NCBI GenBank assembly: GCA_026936325.1
Contig: JAPTHN010000004.1
Coordinates: 49,069,289 to 49,133,288 of the forward strand
Direction: 5' to 3'
DNA length: 64,000 nt
Source: Platynereis dumerilii
Taxonomy: Eukaryota > Annelida > Polychaeta > Phyllodocida > Nereididae
The translations under genes were made by a program, and so were the position numbers. The notes beneath the pieces were generated by a model that saw only the letters and a program-made list of their open reading frames with translations, was not told the DNA's origin and did not search any database. Position 1 is the first letter of the stretch, and every line of letters starts with the position of its first letter. Below are positions 37,172-48,983 of the stretch, in pieces.

Positions 37172-37227
37172 AAATTGAGGATGTGGTTTAATTTAAATAA
37201 ATGTGAATTAAACCACATCCTCAATTT
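37172..37227. repeat. perfect 22-bp inverted repeat
   Basis: AAATTGAGGATGTGGTTTAA at 37172-37191 begins a 22-bp arm whose exact reverse complement lies at 37206-37227, with a 12-bp AT-rich loop. The function is unknown. It could be the core of a small foldback element or a hairpin RNA. Confidence 0.8.
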
Positions 37228-37696
37228 CATGTGTCCGAAATGCCCTTCCCCGCTTTGCCCCACAAAAAAAAAAGAGAAGAAAAAAATAAGAAAGAGGGAG
37301 AGTGCATTGTAAAAATGAAATTGGTCTCAATTGGTCTCATAGACATAATTATTTCATTGGAGGGTCAAAGGTGATGATGAGTGGTGAGAAGACAGGGAGT
37401 CTGGCACATACAGGTATATGGTCCTCATCCATCGTCATCACGCTCACTAACACTTGAATGCTATGGCATGGGAACCTCTTATTATTGGTTTTGACCAATA
37501 AACTTTTTTCAAAACTATGCGCAAAATCAATGCACTTTTTTTGTCGTTGATATACATGTATACACTATACAGGCAGGTTCTCATACAAAGATAAATGCTA
37601 TCTGATTTATACTGCCACCTTGTGTTAATAGGCCTTCCAATTCAGAGTACAGACACAGATTGTTGAACCAGAGGCACTTACCTTTCAGACTGGAAG

Positions 37697-37969
37697 TAGG
37701 GGTGTCGGAACAGGGGGGGGGGGCAGGGGGGGGCAATTGCCCCTCCTGCCCTTGCCCAAGGGGGGCAGGGGGGACAAGGGTGCCCTTTTGATCTTGAAGA
37801 AAAATATATTATTAGGCCTTATTTCATCAATTTTAGAAATTGGTATGTTTATATTCAACATTATTATTGACTCTCTATTCCAATTTTGTCACGTAAAATT
37901 GGCGCGAATATGAATTGCCCTTTTTCTTCTGACCGCCCCTGCCACCCGCGATTCCTTCCGGCACCCCTG
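37697..37969. mobile_element. hAT MITE, 273 bp
   Basis: The ends are TAGGGGTGTCGGAACAG and (inward) CAGGGGTGCCGGAAGGA. A perfect duplication, ACTGGAAG, lies at 37689-37696 and 37970-37977. Long G runs lie next to the left end. Confidence 0.93.
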
Positions 37970-38007
37970 ACTGGAAGTTATAGTGTTTGCAATAATGCAG
38001 ATTAGGC

Positions 38008-38370
38008 CTGTCAAGGAAGCAAATTTGATACACAGTTGTTATAGTATAATAATTACCACAGCTTAGTTTAGGGATCTTTAACTGTGGATTGCCAAACACA
38101 AGGATGATCCGCAATCAGCCTCAGCATGACATTATCCTTTCAGTCAAGGAAGCGAATTTGATAGTTATTGGATAGACGATATAATATTATATTTAATTAC
38201 AGCTTAATCTAGGGATCTTTAACTGTGGATTGCCAAACACAAGATGATGTGCAACCAGTGTAAGCATGACATGCTCTAAGTCAGTGAAGCAAATTTGAAG
38301 GATACATACATGTAGATAGTTATTGGAAGGAGAATAATTACCACAGCTTATAGTTTAGGGATCTTACTGA
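38008..38370. repeat. tandem repeat of about 140 bp, 2.6 copies
   Basis: GTCAAGGAAGCAAATTTGAT, AATTACCACAGCTTAG, GGGATCTTTAACTGTGGATT and GCCAAACACAAG recur in the same order at about 38008, 38143 and 38280. The last copy is partial. Confidence 0.85.
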
Positions 38371-38531
38371 CTGAATCCAACAAAGAATCCATGAAATGTT
38401 GTTATCAACTAAGCTTCAATCAATTGATATTCACAATTACTCAACAAACCAGAAATATACACTCTTGGACTCCCATGGAGCAAACAAATAGCAGGAAAAC
38501 ACCTACAGTGAAGGAAACATAGGCCGTGATA

Positions 38532-38870
38532 GTGGAACTCTCCTTTTTCCAGCTCTCCTGTGTTGACGAGCAGAATAAAACTATTTCCGGGAACAAGCTG
38601 CCATTTTGTACCATTGCTGAGTCAGTGAAGCTGGCATTCCAGGCCCCAGGGCACTTTTAATCCATTGAAAACATTACGGATTTGCATTGCCGATTCTTAA
38701 ATGGAATTTTTAGCATGGATTGCCACCATATTCCAGTACTGTCAGGCTGATTAGACTTTGTTACGGACCTTAGAAACCCCGGCTCCATTGTAAATTCCCA
38801 GGCTGATGTTTCCGGAAATAGTTTTATTCTGCTCGTCAACACAGGAGAGCTGGAAAAAGGAGAGTTCCAC
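38532..38870. mobile_element. MITE with near-perfect 58-bp TIRs, TA target
   Basis: Both ends begin GTGGAACTCTCCTTTTTCCA and stay identical to CTATTTCCGG, covering 38532-38589 and 38813-38870. TA lies at 38530-38531 and 38871-38872. It is 339 bp long. The identity of the arms suggests recent activity. Tc1/mariner-type by its TA target. Confidence 0.88.
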
Positions 38871-38945
38871 TAACGCCCGCTATTGTTACTGTATGGATAA
38901 TAATGTGCTCTTTTATTTGCATTTCTGAACTACATGTATACTGTA

Positions 38946-39152
38946 CACTGTAAAATTTGAAATTTTGAGTAAGCTCCAATGATTGAGTGAGATAGTTGCA
39001 CAATTTGTTTGAGCTAACATGGCTTGATGTTTTGAGTTATGATAATCTTTTCGTTGTTATAACTTAAAACAACAAGCTATGATAGCTCAAAGGAATTGTG
39101 CAACCATCTCACTCAATTATTTAAGCTGACTTAAAATTCAAATTTTACAGTG
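38946..39152. mobile_element. foldback MITE with CACTG ends, 207 bp
   Basis: The arms run from CACTGTAAAATTTGAAATTT inward for about 95 bp, with a short centre near 39055. TA abuts both ends. A second copy at 56088-56681 is flanked by CA on both sides, so the target duplication is a 2-bp one that is not fixed as TA. CACTG ends with 2-bp duplications fit animal CACTA/EnSpm MITEs. Confidence 0.85.
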
Positions 39153-39626
39153 TATAGTATGTCAAAGATCTGCACAATCGCTCATACATTTTCTGATTAT
39201 GTCAACCAGTGGCCGTTATTTTTATCACAGGATTTTGTTAAGAAAGTGGTAAAGTCTATTGGAAAATTCGAATAAGCAAATTTTATAAAAGAATATAAAA
39301 GAACAACAAATTTTACAAAATGCATGTAATCATTAAATTTTTTATTGAAGTCCATGCTTAACTGCTGATCATGAATGAACCTGCTACTGACTGTGATGCT
39401 ATTTCAGTTATATTAGCATTGAGCAGCTGTCAGAGGCAGACATAATGATGAGATGATAAGGTTGTGAGTCCACACCAAGGTACTCCCTGTTTCCAAGGGT
39501 GGGCTCTTTTACTTGCTTCAACATAGAACATTGAACATACAGCTGAGCCAACAGTGTATTCATTATATGTCTCACGACAGTTCTCATCTGTAATGTGAGA
39601 AAATTGCACTTAATTTAATTGTCTTC

Positions 39627-39817
39627 GTGGATGGATAGATGATTGGGGCTTTATGTCCAGTATTTCTGGGACAGGTGGAGGACACGGCAATGAGGCAAAG
39701 GATGATTGAAACAGCCATCTAACATAGGCAGAGGTGACCCGTAAAATCGAGCTGGATTCGAACCCTGGACCCAACGATTGACAGCCGGGCAGCACGCTAT
39801 ACCAAGCGGCTCAAGTC
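39627..39817 (-). repeat. tRNA-derived SINE
   Basis: The tail is GATGGATAGATGATTGGGG. The B box (reverse complement of GGATTCGAACC) is at 39754-39764, and the head ends near CCAAGCGGCTCAAGTCC. It is a near full-length copy with a small deletion in the middle. Confidence 0.85.
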
Positions 39818-40031
39818 CAACATCCGGTTAAGTAGTTCCAGTGAGAATCTTTACCTTTTAAAATCATTGTGTCACAACCGTTGTCATGGCGTCGCATGGG
39901 GGCTGCTACTCACACACCCGCTCACTGGCTGAAAAATTTGTTATGATGACGCCACAACCAAATAACACACTATTGTTACACCCTGAATCTATTTGGTCCT
40001 TATATTGGACTTGAACTGACCAACCCTCCCC

Positions 40032-41390
40032 CTATCTAATTGTCTTCAATGTCTGTTGCATGTTTGATACTAGTTGATCATGATACTTGTAAATGTACAT
40101 GTCCTCTCTAAAATTAGTTGAGTTGATGTTGCATAATCCTGGGTTCTTGTAATGGTGGAGTCTCGCAAAGGAGGGTGGGAGTTTGATTTTTTCTTGCATT
40201 GGAGGTATCACAGCTTTAACATCATGGATATACAGTCTGTCGACATATTGCGGCTTTACGATTGACTTGTAGTGAGGGACATACCCCGTCTTCATGCGGA
40301 ATTCGCTCAATCTAGATATGGCTTTAGTTACGAGTCGGACACCGGAGGTGCCCCTTTCTTGAAAATCATCCTCTTTTTCGAAACAAGCCTCTGGGATGTT
40401 GTACGAAGCGTAGATTACACTCTTCTTTCGGGATTCAATCTTTTTGAACATATCCTGCCAAGTTTCACCCATTGCGGGAATAATGTACTCATCAATATCA
40501 ATGAAAGCAAGGTAAGTGAAAATATCCATGTATCGGTATAAGCAGTCTGTGTATATAAGATGCTGAGCATGGTATGCCACACATCTATCTTGTTGTTTTA
40601 ATCTTGGATTGTTCTTGTAGTCCGTCGGGGTGTACGAAGGAAATGGAAGTATCCATGGGCGAAATATAACAAATCCTGAATCGAAATACGTCTGGAGGAC
40701 CTTATGTATGCGTCTAGATACATTATGAGTACCGTAGACAATGACGTTATGGACTCCTAAAATCTTCTGCATCTCGAACCACTCAACAAGTGGTTCAACA
40801 TCGTTGTCGTTGAGGTTAAATAACTTATTCAGGCATATGCCATATTTGGGCATATCAGGAGGTTTGTACTGTGGACTTCTGATAGCATGCCACTGACTTT
40901 GAGTATCGACGGCTGAAGTGGACACTGATACCTGGTCGGGAATCGTTAGGGTTTTTAACGGGCACTTCATAGTCGCCGTGACCCACTTGCAGTACGATTC
41001 AAAGTAAACCCGTTGAATTATGACTTCCGCTTTGACAACAACTGTAGAACCAGTCCCGAACCTGACATGGCAGTAAACGGTCGTATTCTTCATTGGCGTC
41101 AGAACCAGCAATCTCACTACAGGAGCGCTTTTGATACGCGGATCAAATACAGCTGATTTCACAAACATATCTGTCCTATCGACTTGATAAAACGGATTAG
41201 CAAGAGTATTCATTTCCCTGATTGACGTATCATTTTCTTCTTTCCAACTTTCAAGGGGTGAGTCAAAGACGTTTAAGATCCTGCTTCCTCTTTCGTGACT
41301 CGAAACTTGTTTCTCCGACAAGAGGTAAAATTGGACGTAACTGAAAAGTAAGCAGCCTGCGCAGACCTCCAAGAAGTATTTGATCTTCAT
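40032..41390 (-). CDS. glycosyltransferase family 92 (DUF23) protein, type II membrane
   Basis: A complete 452-residue frame from ATG 41390-41388 to TAG 40034-40032. I chose this Met, not the one nine codons upstream, because a splice acceptor (TTCTTTATTTCAG, AG at 41401-41400) lies between them. Residues 5-24 form one hydrophobic segment after a short basic N-terminus, which fits a Golgi type II signal anchor. The GT92 domain runs from about 182 (KYGICLNKLF) to about 417. It includes EWFEMQKILGVHNVIVYG, DIDEYIIP (298-305, the DxD-like metal and sugar-nucleotide site) and ARLHHYKN (409-416). There are four potential N-glycosylation sites (near 53, 102, 223 and 423). GT92 includes beta-galactosyltransferases acting on N-glycan core fucose in nematodes; the substrate here is unknown. 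Confidence 0.92.
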   Translation of the reverse strand: MKIKYFLEVCAGCLLFSYVQFYLLSEKQVSSHERGSRILNVFDSPLESWKEENDTSIREMNTLANPFYQVDRTDMFVKSAVFDPRIKSAPVVRLLVLTPMKNTTVYCHVRFGTGSTVVVKAEVIIQRVYFESYCKWVTATMKCPLKTLTIPDQVSVSTSAVDTQSQWHAIRSPQYKPPDMPKYGICLNKLFNLNDNDVEPLVEWFEMQKILGVHNVIVYGTHNVSRRIHKVLQTYFDSGFVIFRPWILPFPSYTPTDYKNNPRLKQQDRCVAYHAQHLIYTDCLYRYMDIFTYLAFIDIDEYIIPAMGETWQDMFKKIESRKKSVIYASYNIPEACFEKEDDFQERGTSGVRLVTKAISRLSEFRMKTGYVPHYKSIVKPQYVDRLYIHDVKAVIPPMQEKIKLPPSFARLHHYKNPGLCNINSTNFREDMYIYKYHDQLVSNMQQTLKTIR

Positions 41391-43377
41391 GATGAACGTC
41401 TGAAATAAAGAATACAAAATATTTCAAGTTGCTTATTAGTAATAATACACTCCATTAATGAATTCTGTAGGTTCTGAAAAAATCTGCAGAAAGCTGCAGA
41501 ATTCTGCAGTTCTGCTGAACCCATGTTACTTCCTTAAGCTCATTGCAATGCATCTGTAACGTTTACACCTCTTTGAACGTTGATTTAGGAGGTAGTGGTT
41601 TGGGGATTGGGTTTTGGTAGTCATCTGTCACTGCAGCATTTCTGAGAAGTTTCTGCAGCAGAATCTGTAATTCTGTAGGAGTTATACAACTTGGAAGGTT
41701 TTATCCACTTCTGCAGGACAATGCAGAATTCTACAGGAAGTCTGTAGAAAGCTGCAGAATTTCACAAGTTCTACCACTGGCTGCAGAATTCTGCAGTTTC
41801 TTAAAAACATTCTGCAGGAAGCTGCAGAATACTGCTCAAGTAAAGTTCGGATGAATTTATCTAAAATCAAACAACATTGTCTTATAAGTGATCTGAAACA
41901 TATACATGTACTACGGACGGACAACATTTTACCAAAGTGATAACAATACCTTCTTCGAACTTCGTTCGCTGAAGGTAAAAATCAGGGTAGACATTTGGCG
42001 GCATGGCAGGTTAGAAGAAACCAAAGATGGCGGTCTACGTGGCCGCCATGACAAAAAAAAAAGGGTTAAATTGCTCACAGTAACACCACATTGGTGTGCA
42101 ATACATCAAAATAGGGGTTTTCATGGATGCTGAATCCAAATATGTACAAATAAAACCTCTTGTGTGACAGTATACGAGTAACGACTGCAGTTATGGATAG
42201 ATTGTTTGACATCTCTGGTTCCGGAGTTGACATTGATTTTAGGGATTGAACAGGATAAAGTTCTGGAGTTGACATTCATGAAGTTTTATTGATGTAAAAT
42301 ATTCAAGCCAGGTGGCACCTTAATAGAAATCTCAACAGAAATTTTACACTGCCCCGTGTGACTACTTCACAAACCATTGCAATCGGAAGATCAGGCGTTT
42401 TGTCACTTTTGTGGAAATTAAAGGAAATTGTGAAACCAGACTTGGTTCTTACTACTAAAGAAGAACACAGGGAGCAGTGCTGATGTCATTGTGGCAAATT
42501 GTTTTCTCCAGTTTCCTCCAGAGAGGTAAATAGTTTTTGCCCCAGTAGCTTGTGGAACAAGCCTACCGGGCTCTGCAGTCCATTCTGACCAAAATCTGAC
42601 CAAAAATGCCGGCTGCGGACTCGTCGTTTCGGAAACGTCATTTCCCTTCAACATCACCCACTCAAACTTCGCCTAATCGTTTATTATCGTGTAAGCAGCT
42701 GCATGTGATATAATCCCGCATCTACACCTTTCCGATATATCCGATTTGATGTTGCAATCAACAGACAAATATTTGACACGACTTCAGCGTCGCATGCTTG
42801 CACGTATTTTTTAATTTGCGGAGTTGTCACAAAGTCTCGTAAAAATGGTTACGAGGATATACAGAAAGGCTTTTGTGTTGGAAAGTGTGCAAATTAATTC
42901 AATAATGGCTTGTTCTACTTGCCTTTTATTGCTGCTACCTGATACAACTTCATTTTATTTCATTTTGTAATTGATTTTGAATGAAAATAGAGCAAGAAGT
43001 TGTGAAATTGTGGTGGTAACGGGGCATTTGTGGCTGAAACTGAAAGAAATCATCCTAAATTTCATGTATAGAATATATAAATTATACTTTTTAGCAGGTT
43101 TATTTATTAAAACTTCAGTTTTCATTCAAGGCCCAAAATTGGTAGTCTGAGAACAAAATTAAAGAATAAATGGACTGTGAAAGTATGGTTATGTTGATAT
43201 TACATGTATTGTGAGAATGACCCATAGGCATATTGCATGCTGGCAAACCTTTTTGCCTCCCAAAAACAGATAATGTTGGCGGTGGACTTCATATTTATAG
43301 GCCTGATGATAGGATTAAATAAAGAGACAATATTTTGAAATACAGAAAATAGGATAACTGGATAAACTGTACTTACC
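41391..43377 (-). other. probable 5' UTR intron and exon of the GT92 gene
   Basis: The coding exon starts at 41399, nine bases before the ATG, right after a strong acceptor. On the same strand TTTGAG/GTAAGT (GT at 43376-43375) is a near-consensus donor, so a non-coding first exon probably ends at 43377. The transcription start is not identified. The intron includes the TGCAGAA-rich repeat at 41462-41840. Confidence 0.5.
41462..41840. repeat. TGCAGAATTCTGCAG-rich degenerate repeat
   Basis: Many short palindromic words (CTGCAG, GAATTCTGCAG, TTCTGCAGGA) are scattered in both orientations over about 380 bp. It can fold on itself in many ways. The family was not recognised. Confidence 0.6.
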
Positions 43378-43889
43378 TCAAAGTCTGAATTGCAAGTGTC
43401 AAAATTCCTTTTATTTGCGAAGGTGCAGTCCACTGGTCATTATAATCATTTGATGTAGATTCTTGATCAAATCTGATATTCAGTCATCAGCTTCCTGGAG
43501 TCATGAAGCCAAATGGGTAGAATGTCAATTGCAAAACTGACTTCTTCATTTTCTCTGGCAGGTACCACTCAATTAATGACTCTCTCTTGAAAATAGCAGT
43601 TCTGCAGTCAAAACAATGGTTTCCAACAGCACCAAGCCCAGACATGCAGCATTGAAAGTACATTTAAGCTTGTACTATGGTCTATTATATTTTTAATGTA
43701 TTATACTCCAAGCTTGAACAAGTTATTCCATGCTTGAGTGACCAGGAAACCCAACTGAAAACGAAATTTCAGATACATAATCTACTTGTAAATGTAATAG
43801 TATTGGCCTGGTTCAAGGTCAGACCCCTAAGCACTTCAGTTATTTAGAAGAAGAAAAATAAGAAACCAAAACAGAACAAAGGAGATAAC

Positions 43890-46800
43890 ATTTATAACTA
43901 CAAAAGAAGACCTTTCTATAGATACTGGTTTGGCATGCTACTAAATACTTTCTAATCAATTTGAATTGTTGTTTGTAAGATTTCAGTTGCCAATGAGGTA
44001 CAGGTGCTTTAGAATGGATTGAAAATATGATTTCTCTTTGAGACGTTTGAGTTGCCAAAAAATGTATTTGTTTTAAGGGCAATTAGAGCCTTTTTTTCTT
44101 TCTTTTAGCCAAAAAAATAGTGTAATATATCTGAGGATGGCATTGAAATTCAAATGATCGCAAATGATGCAGGGACCTGAGGCACGGGTGGATTAGCCTG
44201 TATATTTATGGGCCTCTCATACCTAATAGATAAGAGTCAGAAACAATTCCATCAAAAAAAGTAAACAAAAGGACTTCTGAGGACTGAACATGATGTTTTA
44301 ACCATGTTTCGCACACAACGCAGTTGTGAAAAATGAAGTGCTTCATGATCCTTGCAGTCATCCCTCACCATCTAGCATGCTGGTTGGAGCTGACACATCA
44401 GTAGGCCAAGTTCCATAAAATTGAAGTTTATAATGTAATTTCCCCATTTGTGCAACTGAAAAATTGGTCGATTTCCCAGATCTTTCTCCGAAGTGAAAAC
44501 ATTTATATAATGATAAAGTTGGCATGGCAAAAATAATATCTGGGGGTTATTTTTGATTGATCATTCATAGCATGGCGGGTCTGCATGGTAACTGTCATAT
44601 TCATAGTAATAATTAAGTGAAATATGCACTTGTTTTTAGGGAAAAAACCTTGAAAAATGACCTAGTAATGTCTATGCTGACCTGCTACGAAACTTTGTAA
44701 GTCAAAAAGAATATCAGGAATGGATTGGACATCCTGGACATACGGAAAAGAAGGTAATTTGATCAAAATAATAGGCTGTTATTGTAGGATTTGCAAATAC
44801 CCTTGATTTTAAGGTCTGCCGATGGGCAATCCCACGTTTAAAAAAACCTCACCGTTCGGCTTTGTGCAACCTCTGAATAATAATCGATTATGCTGAAATT
44901 TTTACAAAATACCTTCTGTCTAGAAGATCAGAACGCAAGATTCAAAACAAAGAAATTTAGAAGAAAGTGTTTTTGGACCATCCTAATTAACGTGTACTCA
45001 AAAAGAGACCCTTAACTAAGGAAAGCACACCTTTCAATATTATTTAATTCAAGAAGGATATAATATATAAAGTAATATTTTAATAATTTCTATAAATATA
45101 AGAGCATGTTTCTAACATGACAAAATTTATACCCTTCCAAATGTGATATTTCTGTGAAATTTTGAATGCCAAAGCCAGAAATGTTGGAGCTGTTTTAGGA
45201 ATTTCAGGAGGCTTTTTCAGACAAGTTTATATAGGCGCAGACAACTTCGTTATTTTAAGAAGCTCTCCCCTCCCCCAGTGGCTCCTTTTGATGAAGAGGG
45301 TGCATCTTATCATGCAACCCAAATGTTGTATGCGACAATAACTTGCCTTAGAGGTGTTTGCAGATTAGCGGTCCAAACAGTTTCAAAATTAACTTTCAAC
45401 TTGGTTCAATGATGTCACTGGCTTACAGTGGGTTGAAAAAGTATACACCCCCCTGGAGTGGTCTTCCAATTTTCTCTCATATCTTCCTTCAGAAATGCAT
45501 CATCAATCCCATACTTCTACATGCTGATACTGATCTCTCTAGTATCCTATATTCACCATAAAATTCTGAATGGTAAGTCATGGACGAGTAAAAAAAAATT
45601 AAATAAGCAAAAATTAGTGTTGCGAAAGTATACACCCCTTGTAAGTTGTTGATGTTTTTTCAGTGACAATAATATTTTTTTGACCTGAAAAAGTAAAATT
45701 ATGATATAAATAGATGATCTCTGATTGGTTTTTAACATCTTGGATTGTTTTACCCAATTTCTGTAACTTCTTTGGTCGACTGTGTTTGGACAATATCACA
45801 AAGTCAACCTACTGTAAATAAAAATTGTAAAAAATTAGATATGAAAATAAAACAGATATCAATGAATTCCATAAGCTGCATTTGAGAATTTAGAGGTTGA
45901 ATGGGGAAGCAAAAAATATTTTGAGCCCTAATTACACATCAGCATCCCCCAGAGCAGTGTCGGAATGAACTGACATTTATACCTGACAAAAGGTGTTGGG
46001 ATACTCTTTCCTTGGCAAGCCCCCAAAAAGCAAGAAAAGGGCTGGACAGGCAGGGACACACCCTGACACAACCTACAAAAAATTTCACTTCGGTATCTGC
46101 GACAGAATTTAAAAATACATATGGTCATAGGAACCTGCAGCGATACTTTGTTTTGGCCCTCTCCCATTTGATGTCTTGTGTCTTTTAATGTGTGTTTTCA
46201 ATTATGCCTTATCCATGTATGGTTCTATCAGCTATGAATATAAAGTAGGTGCGATTTGACAATGCTCAATCAAGTTTAAGTGATATTTTTTCTCGTCTCC
46301 CAATTTGTGATAAAATATGAAAAATTATCAAAAATTTTGATCATACTCATTTTTTAGTTCTATCAAAGATATCAAACTGGAAAGTGTCTTGGGTTCTATC
46401 AGGGTAAGTATACACTTGTCCAGCTCATTTCCTTGAAATTTTCTCATTTATCTGAGAAGCTGGTTCCAAATTTGTATGACAAGTGAAAACGGCACCTGGA
46501 ATACATATTTTGGACCAGTCTACACAAGAAGGAAGTTTCTAAAAAATTACTTAAAAGTTAAAACAGCACTAACTGCTTAAACAATATAGATAATCATTCA
46601 CATAATGCTCACTTGGACTTCCAGAAGCTGGAAACTTTTTATAGCCGCATACAATCTCACTACATGAAGGGGGTGTATACTTTTGCAACACTGATTTTCA
46701 CTGAATTATTTTTTTCTACTCGTCCAAGACTTACCAGCCATAATTTAATGGTGAATATAGGTTACTAGAGAGGTCAGTATGAGCATGTAGAAGTATGGAA

Positions 46801-47300
46801 TTGATGATGCATTTCTGAAGGAAGATATGACAGAAAATTGGAAGACCACTGCAGGAGGTTGTATACTTCTGCAACCCACTGTACAAATGTTTTGTTTGTG
46901 TCAGTTATGGTAAATCAGTTGATTCAGTGCTTATCATATCTAGCAGCATAGGTTACAATAAACAAACTAATAAATTAAATGACTTAAGGTACTTCATCAA
47001 ATAAGAAGATTAGGAGACCAACAGAAAACTGTCGATGATGTGGCAAAGCTAGTTTGCAAATTGAAAATAAGAAAATTAATTTTTCCATTGGATCGCCTAT
47101 CTGCAAAGAGCTATAGAGAAGAGGACTGAACTTTTTTTGTAGCTTTGCCTTGCGCAATGTGATAAGTACTTCATATGAAGCTTGTAGATACATCAATACT
47201 TGCTTGGCACAACTCAAGAACTTATCTTGTTTAGCTTGTATGCTTATTGATCAATTAGGCAAGTGATGCCAGGTGAATTGCAACAGCATTTTATCTATTA
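43890..47300. repeat. dispersed repeat Q, copy 1
   Basis: Three blocks recur at 57915-58640: A (43890-44175, inverted in the other copy), B (about 44990-45035, ACTCAAAAAGAGACCCTTAA) and C (47128-47300, GCTTTGCCTTGCGCAATGT to GCAACAGCATTTTATCTATT). It carries the element at 45426-46881. No protein is recognised. It may be a large non-autonomous transposon. Confidence 0.7.
45426..46881. mobile_element. Tc1/mariner-like element with IR/DR ends
   Basis: TA flanks CAGTGGGTTGAAAAAGTATA at the left and CAGTGGGTTGCAGAAGTATA (inward) at the right. The inverted repeats are about 213 bp, and each contains a second internal copy of the terminal motif (AGTGTTGCGAAAGTATACAC at about 45616-45638 and its mirror at 46670-46692). 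This is the two-site IR/DR layout of Sleeping Beauty-like Tc1 elements. The 1-kb interior has no recognisable transposase, so it is non-autonomous or decayed. Confidence 0.88.
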
Positions 47301-47390
47301 ACATGGCATGGGGTATAACTGGCCGGGTGTTTATGGTGGAAAGCTTCCTTCTTAATTACATGTGTAATGATGCTCATTGGTAAATATCTG

Positions 47391-48833
47391 ATTGTTATCC
47401 CATGTCTAGCCAACTTTTGTCCCTCATACTGGGCTTTTCCCTGGTCAATACAGATTGAGAGAGGGAAATACAACAGAAAGAAACAGGGATACACGTATAT
47501 TTAGTTCAACCAATCAAATTCCTTTGGCTAATTAGCCAGTAGGGATATACTGAAAGATAATGAGATCAACAGGGATATACTGGAACTGACCAATCAAAAG
47601 ACAACAGTGCCCCTATATATCATGCTTATTAGCATGTAGATACTAGATAGGAAGACCCACCTTCTCAGTGTAGCTGAGAAGGATGGGAGACAAAACACAG
47701 GCTGAGAACTACATTTGCGACACAGGAGCGTGTCGCGGCAGTTTAGGGCCTATTCCCATAAAAAAATAAAGGTATGGGCTGATAGGAAATGGTTTAAAAT
47801 GTATTGTGTGCGATTTTCAGAACTTTCCTGTACTTTAAAGTGTCAAAATCGGCCAATTTTCAACAAAATTACCACTAAAAATGACAGAAGTTTCATGTTG
47901 AATGGAGGGAGGCTTTGTACAAACAGATAGCTGTTAATTAGTATGTTGTACAAACAGATAACTGTTAATCAGTATATTGTTCATGATTCACTTTTTCTGT
48001 TTGGATTTTATGTTTTGAAATGAACAGCTTTGGACTCACACTTTTAGCAGTCAATCAAACTCAGTCAAGCATTTCTCTGATTTGTGTGATTGGTTGGTTC
48101 AAACACACTTTGCTGAACAGTGATTGACTTAGACCACATTTGACAAGTTCAGATCGCATTTTGGTGGAATATACTTAATTCCAGCCCTCTTTATAAAGTG
48201 TTATAGTAATCAAGGTATATTAAAAAAATAAAATATACTATGAGGTTATATCATGGGTGGGGGCAGTATATCCCTAGTATAGTCACCCAAGACCCAGTAT
48301 ATCCCGAGACCCGAAGGGTCGAGGGATATACTGGGTCGAGGGTGACTATACAGGGATATACTGCCCCCACCCATGATGTAACCTTTTTATCCCATGTCTT
48401 TTTTTTTAATACTTTTATTTTATACATGTAAAATAGTTTGAAGCACTTAATGTGAATGCAGTTGTGCTGCAAAAAATCAATAATCCTTAATTGGCAGTAC
48501 TTAATTGCCTTAAATCATAACAATCAAAATATATGCTGGTCTGTTATGTTAAGAAACATGGTATACAGAGGGTCATGTACAACGTCTTTTTGTTGATTGT
48601 GGTATGCAAATGAGGCAATGCTGTTTTCTGATTTGTCAGTTTCAGTATATCCCTGCCATCTAATGAATAAATTAGTATATCCCTCTAAGCTAATTTATTG
48701 AAGAGCTCCGATTGGGTGTACTGATATTTGTCCCTCTCAATTTTCACTTATTTCCCTCTCTGATTTGGTATTTACCTGGGAAAAACTCAGTATCAGGGAC
48801 AAAAGTTTGCAAGACATGGGATAATGGCTTATA
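47391..48833. repeat. inverted pair sharing TATCCCATGTCT and CTTTTGTCCCT
   Basis: 47391-47475 (TTATCCCATGTCTAGCCAAC...AGAGAGGGAAAT) is repeated inverted at 48752-48833. The same TATCCCATGTCT word also follows the hairpin at 48244. The pair overlaps the element at 48244-49669 rather than nesting within it. Confidence 0.6.
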
Positions 48834-48861
48834 TAAAAATATATAGGGAGATTAGGGACGC

Positions 48862-48923
<62 letters not shown>

Positions 48924-48932
48924 GTGGATAGG

Positions 48933-48983
<51 letters not shown>

